Assembly (NCBI GenBank): GCA_016711705.1
Contig: JADJSK010000001.1
Coordinates: forward strand, 62,001 to 126,000
Length of the DNA stretch: 64,000 nucleotides
Direction: 5' to 3'
From: Candidatus Brachybacter algidus
Lineage (GTDB): Bacteria; Bacteroidota; Bacteroidia; Chitinophagales; Saprospiraceae
The notes under the pieces were generated by a model. The model ran no database searches, was not told the DNA's origin, and saw only the letters and a list, made by a program, of their open reading frames with translations. A program made the translations under genes and the position numbers. The first letter of the stretch is position 1. Each line of letters begins with the position of its first letter. Of this stretch, positions 57,787-64,000 are shown piece after piece.

Positions 57787-57984
57787 AAGGGAAGAAATTG
57801 AAAATTGAAAATGGAGAATTAAAAATGAGGCGGAGCATGTGTGTGATGGCTGTTAGCTAATGGCTAATGGCTGATGGCTCATGGCATTGTTGTGGAAACG
57901 GGGTTAGTTGTTCAAAATTAGGACTTATAAAATGTTAGAATTATATCAGAGAAGGAACTCTATTTGTAATGTTGGACTTACTGA
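54795..57984 (+). repeat. 3.19-kb direct repeat, copy 1
   Basis: Covers the distal two thirds of adhesin 1 plus about 200 bp downstream of its stop. It is near identical to 59485-62672: reading them side by side I count about a dozen substitutions in the coding part plus a 1-bp insertion and a 2-bp deletion in copy 2. Identity starts abruptly at GCCACAGCAG and ends at the 7-bp repeat array. Confidence 0.95.
57847..57888. repeat. 7-bp tandem repeat, TGGCTAA type x 6
   Basis: Six 7-bp units in register: TGGCTGT, TAGCTAA, TGGCTAA, TGGCTGA, TGGCTCA, TGGCATT. It lies 60 bp after the adhesin 1 stop, and the same array follows adhesin 2 at 62536-62577. Confidence 0.8.
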
Positions 57985-58014
57985 CTACTGACTACTGACT
58001 ACTGACTACTGATA
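57981..58014. repeat. 7-bp tandem repeat, CTGACTA x about 4.9
   Basis: CTGACTA repeated four times plus a partial unit, at the exact end of the duplicated segment. Copy 2 has CTGATTA instead and a longer array. Confidence 0.9.
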
Positions 58015-58096
58015 TTTCTAAGCTATCAGAATATTGTGTGGTGTTTATGTGGAAATTTAAACATTTTATTCACTAAAATTGCTTTAGGGCAAATCA

Positions 58097-58129
58097 TTGT
58101 CCAAGATTATCGAGGAATTATTATCTTTG
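58097..58129 (+). promoter_or_regulatory. candidate promoter for adhesin 2
   Basis: TATCTTTG at 58122-58129, 30 bp before the ATG, with TTG at 58097-58099 (22-bp spacer). It mirrors the arrangement before adhesin 1. Confidence 0.5.
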
Positions 58130-58159
58130 CCTTAATAGTCAATATTAATTAACACTTCC

Positions 58160-61100
58160 ATGCTAAGATTTTTCTGCACAGTTTCAACAGTCATTTTTTT
58201 TAATTTTATTACTAATCAGCTTTTTTCTCAAACTCCATGTAACCTTGACTTAAACATAGTTCCCGGGCAAGGATGTAGTGTTGCTCCTTTTGTTTGTGAT
58301 ATGGATGGGTACTGTGCAGATATGCAGCCGGGCTCTTGGGGCGGTGACGCATCATTTTGTGGTGGTGGATTTACATTACAAAATCCAAATTGGTTTGCAT
58401 TTGTTGCGAATAATAGTATCATAGACATTGATATATATTTATCAGGATGTGTAGGTGGAAATGGAACTGCCCAATGGGCCATTTATAATAGTTGTAACAA
58501 CTTAAACGGCGCTTTACTTTGCAATGGTAATGGAGTTGGAAGTGGCGGTATTATTAATATATTATATAATAATGCTGTTCCAGGTACTATTTATTATATT
58601 GTGTTAGATGGTAGTTCAGGCGCCACCTGCCACTACGAAGTGACAGTTAACTCAGGGATCGGGACCACATTGGTTTCCCCTCCAGTAAATACTAATTTAA
58701 ATGGCCTCACTGAAGTATGTGTAGGAGCGTCGATCAATTATAATTTTCTTGGCTTCCCATTCGCTACAGATTATGAATGGGATTTACCTACCGGTGCTAC
58801 TATAAATACAGATGGCCCTATGGTAACAGTTAACTATTCAGCTGTTGCTCCGGGTGATTATCAGATTTGTGTGACAGGTACCAATGAATGTGATGATATC
58901 GGACAAAATATGTGTTGGCCTGTCACCGTATCTGCTAAACCTAATCTTAGCTTTACAGGTGAGACATGTCAGACTTCAACTTATAAATTCAGAGGAAGTA
59001 ACTATCCTGTAGGTACATACAACCTAATTTCCAACGGCCCCACAGGAACGAGCTGCGACACCGCTATTACGTTGGTAGTCAGTCCTATTCCGGACACATA
59101 CGGCCCTAATCAAAATGTATTTGTTTGCCCGGGAGATTTGTATGCTTTTATTGATAATGTTCCCTATTCTCCTGGCCCTCAGGCCAATATTGTTCATTAT
59201 ACAAATGCTAGAGGGTGCGACAGTCTTGTAAATTTTTACATTAACGAAGTTCAGGTATCAGGAACAATACAGGCCAATCCAGCCTCATTGCCTTGCGGTG
59301 GTTCAGCTACATCTACACTTTCTCTTAGCCCAGCTTGGGTATTTCCTAATATATTATCATATGGGATAAAATGGTATAATGCAATTGATATAGAAATTGG
59401 TACAGGACCTAATCATGTAATTTCGAATCCAGGGTACTATTATGCTATAGTCACTACCGTAATGGAGAATCCTGCCAATGTCACGCCACAGCAGATAATT
59501 TGTACGGAATATTTTCCTGTGACGATAACTGCTGAGAATTCTACGTTGGTTATGCCGGTTACGACAGGACCGACGACTTTGTGTGCCGGAGAGAATTATA
59601 CATTTGACGTGACGAATATACAGACAGGAGTATTGTCTTACACATGGAATCATGTAGATGGTACAGTGATGGGAGTAGGTAATGGATCGACGATCAACTT
59701 AAATTATGCGACAGCGGGCAATTACCAGATATGTGTGAATGCAGTAGATGGTTGTGGTCCTGGGCCTGAGACTTGTTTCCCGATCCAGGTGGTACCATCA
59801 CCTACGGTAAGTTTGGCAGCTTCTTATGCTGTATGTGCGAAGGAGGATAGTTTAACAGCCACACTTGGTGGCATTCCTAATCTGACGGATCCATTGCTTC
59901 AGTATATATGGATAGCTACTGCCGGTCCTGATATCGCAGGAGTGGTATTCACACCGGCGAATGATCCAAATACAGTGGTGACAGTGGTTCAGCCGGGCAC
60001 CTATACCTTCCAGTTTGGTGCTGATTACAATGGTCAGGGCTGCGGAGAGAGTAAGACAATAGATGTTAAATTTGAGGAAGCGTTGGTGCTTACTCCTAAG
60101 AATATACAGGCTTGCAACGATTTATTGCAGCCTTTGCCGAGCATGGTAGATCTGGATACATTGGTCAGCGGAAATATTGCTTATACAGGTACCTGGAAAC
60201 TGGTAAGCGGACCTGGCACCCCTGGGGGGACGTTGCCGATACAGGACTTTACGGGCATGACCAATACGGGCGTGTATGTGTATGAATATACCCCTAATCA
60301 GGCAGGGGGTATGTGTAGTGACACCGGTGCAGGTACAGATCGATCTACAGAACTGTATTTGTCCACCATTGAGTATATCACCGAATGCGGGGACGACGTG
60401 TAATGATGTAGGCACGATAAATTTAAATAATACGATCCAGGGTGCTACGGGAGCGGGTACATGGACAGTGACAAATAAACCTGTAGGATCCACAGTAGTG
60501 ATAGCAGGAGGGATTGCTAATTTTAGTTCACAGCCGGCGGGCACCTATGATTTTACTTATACATTGACAAATAGTATGGCAGGATGTCCAATGACAGCGG
60601 TAACGACGGTGACGATCATGTCGGCACCTGTAGCTACCTTGAAGACAGTTGAACAGGCATGTAACAGTAATTTTTCACCTGATTATGTGAATGAAGTAGA
60701 TTTTGATACGTTGGTGGTAAGCGGCGTGACAGGAGGAGTGTGGACATATACAGGTCCGGGCGGCGATCCAGGAAGTGCATCATTTAGTCCAAAGGACTTT
60801 AATGGAGCTACTCCGGGTACGTATGAATATACATATACGATAATGGGTGATCCAAGTTGCCAGGCGGTATCGTATACGATAGATATTATAGTAGAGGACT
60901 GTAAATGTCCTTCAGTGGCGATCTCACCGGAGGAGTCATTTTGTAATACAATACCTACGATCAATTTGAATGATTATAAGGTAACGACGAAGCCTGGATC
61001 ATGGTTTATCGAGTGGGCCGGTGGGTAGCACGGCGACGATAACGGGAGGCAATATGTTTGTAGGCACGGGGAGTCCTTATGGTCAGTACGTGTTATATTA

Positions 61101-62475
61101 TAAGTTGGATGCAGCAGTGCCGATCGGATGTTTTGATACAGCTCAGTTGATATTGACACTGGATAGTACGGCCTTTGCCGGAGCAAATGATGTATATGAC
61201 AGGTGTGCTGATTTTGGGAGCAGTGTGGATCTGGATACGGTACTAAGTCAGCAGCAGCTAGGCGGTACGTGGTTGTATACAGGCGGGCCGAATATCGGAT
61301 CTGCGTTCAATGCGACGACAGGAGTATTGGATTTTAATAGTTTACCGGAAGGGACAGGATATACGTTTAATTATACAGTAGCGAGTGCATTAGGACTATG
61401 TCCTGCGACGACTTCTACACTTACGCTGGCGAAGAATGCGCTTCCGGTGGCAGATGCGGGGACGGATGGTTACATAGATTGTGTGATTGAGACGGTGAGT
61501 ATAGGAGGTCCCAATACGAGCACAGGAGCGGGAATCAATTACAGTTGGACGAATACGACGAACTCAACAGCTGCGGGTAATACAGCGACGGTGAGCGGTA
61601 TCGTAGATGCAGGCATCTATGAGCTTGAGGTGACCAATACACTTACGGGTTGTGTGGAGACAGATGTGGTAGAGGTCAAGAAGGACAATGCAGCGATAGT
61701 TGGGATCGGATATGAAGTGGACAGCATCAGTTGTTATAACAAAGCGGATGGTCAGGTGAGGATATTGGGTATAAATGGGGGCACTCCTTCGTTTGAGTAT
61801 TTGATAGACGGAGGCAGTTATGGACCTACGGTAAATTTCACAGATCTAGGACCGGGTAATCATACTATTGAGGTACTGGATGATAACGGCTGTCATTATG
61901 CACAGACAATACTGATAGAGAATCCGAAGGAGGTTAAGGTAGAGTTGGGGACAAATAAGGTTATAGCTGAAGGAGATATAGTGACAATTAGTCCTGATAT
62001 CTCGATAAATATCAAAGATGCAAACATAGTATGGAGTTCAAATCCGGAGGGTACGAGTTGCAATGACTGTCCACAGTTGACGGTAGAGCCGACGATCACG
62101 ACAGTATATAATGTAGTGGTGACGAATGAAAACGGATGTGTCGCAGAGGACTCTATCGAGATCAGAGTGAAGAGTGTGATCCGGGTATTTATACCGACGG
62201 CTATCAGTCCGAACAATGATGGAATAAATGATGTATTTTATATACAGACGGATCGAAACGTAACACGGATCAATAAGTTGGTGATATTTAATAGATGGGG
62301 TGATGTACAGTTTTCGATAGAGGATACGCCACCGGATGACCCTGCCTATGGCTGGAACGGAAGATTTGGCGAACAGAAGACGAACACGCCGGCGGTCTTT
62401 GTTTACCTAGCAGTAGTCACGCTACGCGATGGTCGACAGCTTACATATAAAGGAGATATTACTGTGGTGAGGTAG
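58160..62475 (+). pseudogene. giant T9SS adhesin 2, paralogue of adhesin 1, broken by two frameshifts
   Basis: Corrected length is about 1438 aa. The signal peptide (to about 25) and N-terminal module (NPNWFAFVANNSIIDIDIYL) resemble those of adhesin 1 but are clearly diverged. From 59485 on it is near identical to adhesin 1, including the type B sorting domain. Relative to copy 1 it has one extra G (G5 at 60305-60309) and lacks an AG near 61011, which splits it into three frames. Either it is a decaying copy or the assembly is wrong here. If intact it would be a second surface adhesin with a different tip and the same stalk. Confidence 0.9.
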
Positions 62476-62672
62476 AAGGGAAGAAATTGAAAATTGAAAA
62501 TGGAGAATTAAAAATGAGGCGGAGCATGTGTGTGATGGCTGTTAGCTAATGGCTAATGGCTGATGGCTCATGGCATTGTTGTGGAAACGAGGTTAGTTGT
62601 TCAAAATTAGGACTATAAAATGTTGTAATTATATAAGAGAAGGAACTCTATTTGTAATGTTGGACTTACTGA
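59485..62672 (+). repeat. 3.19-kb direct repeat, copy 2
   Basis: Second copy of the segment at 54795-57984, in the same orientation and 4.69 kb downstream. It includes the stalk and sorting domain of adhesin 2 and about 200 bp of 3' flank. Confidence 0.95.
62536..62577. repeat. 7-bp tandem repeat, TGGCTAA type x 6 (copy after adhesin 2)
   Basis: Identical to the six-unit array at 57847-57888, carried within the duplicated segment. Confidence 0.8.
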
Positions 62673-62757
62673 TTACTGATTACTGATTACTGATTACTGA
62701 TTACTGACCATTGACCACTGACGACTGATTACTGACCACTGACTACTGACCTCTGAT
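62669..62757. repeat. 7-bp tandem repeat, CTGATTA/CTGACCA, about 12 units
   Basis: Five CTGATTA units followed by variants (CTGACCA, TTGACCA, CTGACGA, CTGACTA, CTGACCT) up to the rhomboid stop codon. It is more than twice as long as the matching array after adhesin 1, so it has changed since the duplication. Confidence 0.88.
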
Positions 62758-62759
62758 TA

Positions 62760-63464
62760 TCACTGCTCAAATTTTGATTGCTCATCTAAATATCTTTGCC
62801 ATTTTGTTTTGTCAAAAGTTTCTGGATGAAAATAATCCGACCTAATTTCATCCTTTGGATAAATCAACGGTGTTAGTTTGGATTTGTGATCGGCGAGTAT
62901 TGTTTTTCTGAACATCCATGCTACAGTAATGCCAACGAGTGCTCCCAGCAAATGACTTTCCCATGATATATTTTTTTCAAGGATCTCAGGCGAAGGAACG
63001 ATGCCCGCAAACATTCCACTATAGACCACTAATACAAGTAATGAAAGTATGATAGATGTTATATTCCTCACAAACAGACCTGCCCAAAAAATGAATGAAA
63101 TTAGCGCGTAAACTACACCACTTGCTCCTATGTGATACACTTCCCTGCTGAACAGCCACACCATGATTCCAGTTAATAGATAATTCAAAAGGAAAATTGG
63201 CCAAAACTGCCTGCTATAAAAAAAATGGATTAGAAATACAGAGAAGATTAATGGCGGAAGATTGGAAAATAAATGATTTAAACTCCCATGAACCATAGGG
63301 CTGAATATTATACCCTTTAATCCACTTGTATGACGTGCCAATATTCCAAAATATGAAAAGTCTACATTTAAAACAAACTCTATAGAAAACACTATACAGG
63401 GTATTAAGCCTACAAGAAGTGCAAATTTAATACTTGATAAAATATCCGCTTTGTCCTTTTCCAA
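62760..63464 (-). CDS. rhomboid-family intramembrane serine protease
   Basis: 234 aa with about six membrane helices from residue 13 to 185. The catalytic serine lies in HIGASGVVYAL (GxSG) and the catalytic His in SWESHLLGALVG. An early SPMVHGSLNHLFSN matches the rhomboid HxxxxHxxxN motif. The hydrophilic C-terminal tail (about 190-234) is cytoplasmic. Rhomboids cut membrane-spanning substrates; the target is unknown. The gene is convergent with adhesin 2, separated by the repeat array. Confidence 0.92.
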   Translation of the reverse strand: MEKDKADILSSIKFALLVGLIPCIVFSIEFVLNVDFSYFGILARHTSGLKGIIFSPMVHGSLNHLFSNLPPLIFSVFLIHFFYSRQFWPIFLLNYLLTGIMVWLFSREVYHIGASGVVYALISFIFWAGLFVRNITSIILSLLVLVVYSGMFAGIVPSPEILEKNISWESHLLGALVGITVAWMFRKTILADHKSKLTPLIYPKDEIRSDYFHPETFDKTKWQRYLDEQSKFEQ

Positions 63465-63548
63465 AATCCAAATTTTGAATCAAAACAAAATCTTTATCTT
63501 AAAAGTTTTATATAAGGTGATTGTAAGTAAAATAATTCCATCAAACAG

Positions 63549-64000
63549 TTACTTTACAAATAATCTCTTGGTCTGAACAATGAAATCGCTAGCTTTCTTA
63601 AACTTAGAGATATCATTCCAACTATACTTATGAACTACATTGTTGATTAAATAATTTTTCACCTCCTCAAAAGAAGTGAATTTGTTGATCATCTCAATTG
63701 TTTCATTAAATGCATTGAAGTCATCACCGAAAAGGTCTTTAATGACAAGCATCTTTTCGTTTAATCCCCAAGCTTTATTGATATTGTCCAAAGGGCTCAA
63801 CCCAAGAAAATCTACCAAACCAGTAGGACTTTTGTCTTTGAATAATGACTCTATTGCATCACTGGGATTATGACTGCTTTGATTATTAGGGGTGTATAAA
63901 GGTTTATGCTGTTCTGTTTCGATCTGAGAAAGCATGTTGCCCTTACTTCCGTATTTTGAATCATCCTTAATGTTCGGTAGTTCTAAAATAACTTCAGGTT
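63549..64000 (-). CDS. conserved hypothetical protein, 5' end outside window
   Basis: The frame is open from the stop at 63549 to the right edge, so the real start is beyond 64000; the internal Met at 63935 is not a reliable start. The visible C-terminal part of about 150 residues has an Asp/Ser/Asn-rich linker, then an all-helical domain (GLNEKMLVIKDLFGDDFNAF, NETIEMINKFTSFEEVKNYL, SKFKKASDFIVQTKRLF). This ending resembles a conserved but unnamed Bacteroidota protein family. The function is unknown. Confidence 0.75.
   Translation of the reverse strand, partial: PEVILELPNIKDDSKYGSKGNMLSQIETEQHKPLYTPNNQSSHNPSDAIESLFKDKSPTGLVDFLGLSPLDNINKAWGLNEKMLVIKDLFGDDFNAFNETIEMINKFTSFEEVKNYLINNVVHKYSWNDISKFKKASDFIVQTKRLFVK

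Larger units (their letters stand above)
57787..58159. other. 373-bp gap between the two adhesin genes
   Basis: No ORF is supported. The first 200 bp belong to the duplicated segment and include two arrays of 7-bp repeats (57847-57888 and 57981-58014). The last 145 bp are unique and hold the adhesin 2 promoter. I see no strong terminator hairpin after adhesin 1. Confidence 0.7.

Noticed and set aside
57981..58014. Possible CRISPR array from regular short repeats
   Set aside because: Units are 7 bp with no spacers and no cas genes nearby; this is a simple tandem repeat.

Overview
The window comes from a Bacteroidota chromosome, most like the Saprospiria/Saprospiraceae. This is inferred from four things. 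It has type IX secretion (T9SS) sorting domains of both the type A and the gliding-associated type B kind, and a PorV/PorQ-type outer-membrane protein. It carries many short lipoproteins with an SC lipobox. It has a TonB-dependent receptor with a carboxypeptidase-regulatory N-terminus. Its promoters match TTTG-N18-21-TAnnTTTG and it is AT-rich with weak Shine-Dalgarno signals. A kdsB gene points to LPS, so it is Gram-negative. No database search was possible.

Layout. 1-7 kb: partial OmpA-like coiled-coil lipoprotein, nadA, a DUF2147 protein, lipoproteins, an acyl-CoA thioesterase, a gamma-carbonic-anhydrase-like protein and a TraB/GumN protein. 7-11.4 kb: an RlmB-type rRNA methyltransferase and a secreted M36 metalloprotease with a T9SS tail. 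12-18.5 kb: rny, zapA, a coiled-coil protein, pheT and an RsmB-like m5C methyltransferase, all on the minus strand. 18.6-25 kb: a DUF4197 lipoprotein, an AI-2E-family permease, an ECF sigma operon, a lipoprotein and a polyprenyl glycosylphosphotransferase. 25-34.7 kb: a PliI-like lysozyme-inhibitor lipoprotein, an inactive M16 protein, adk, a RimK-type ligase with an aspartoacylase-type hydrolase, a PBP4-type DacB, MscS, CorA and a degenerate MtfA-like protein. 35-46.3 kb: tRNA-Phe, a lipoprotein, a D-2-hydroxyacid dehydrogenase and a TonB receptor/T9SS cargo/PorV cassette. 46.4-53.2 kb: greA, a HIT protein, ruvC, kdsB, a serA-like dehydrogenase and uvrA. 53.4-62.5 kb: two giant T9SS adhesins. 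62.7-64 kb: a rhomboid protease and a partial conserved hypothetical.

What stands out. (1) The two adhesins at 53.4 and 58.2 kb have diverged 5' halves, but a 3.19-kb distal part, reaching about 200 bp past the stop codon, is about 99.6% identical. This distal part also has a visibly different base and codon style from the 5' halves. (2) Eight genes are broken by one or more small indels, mostly in homopolymers, and almost all sit at 22-43 kb; these look more like long-read consensus errors than biology. (3) There are dispersed intergenic repeats with GC-rich palindromes (6.7 and 29.9 kb, in opposite orientation), a second dispersed family built on CGTCnGATG (11.5 and 34.9 kb), and several tandem arrays with a 7-bp unit.

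Most of the rest is core metabolism and envelope biology. I found no CRISPR array, prophage, insertion sequence, restriction system or recognisable defence island.
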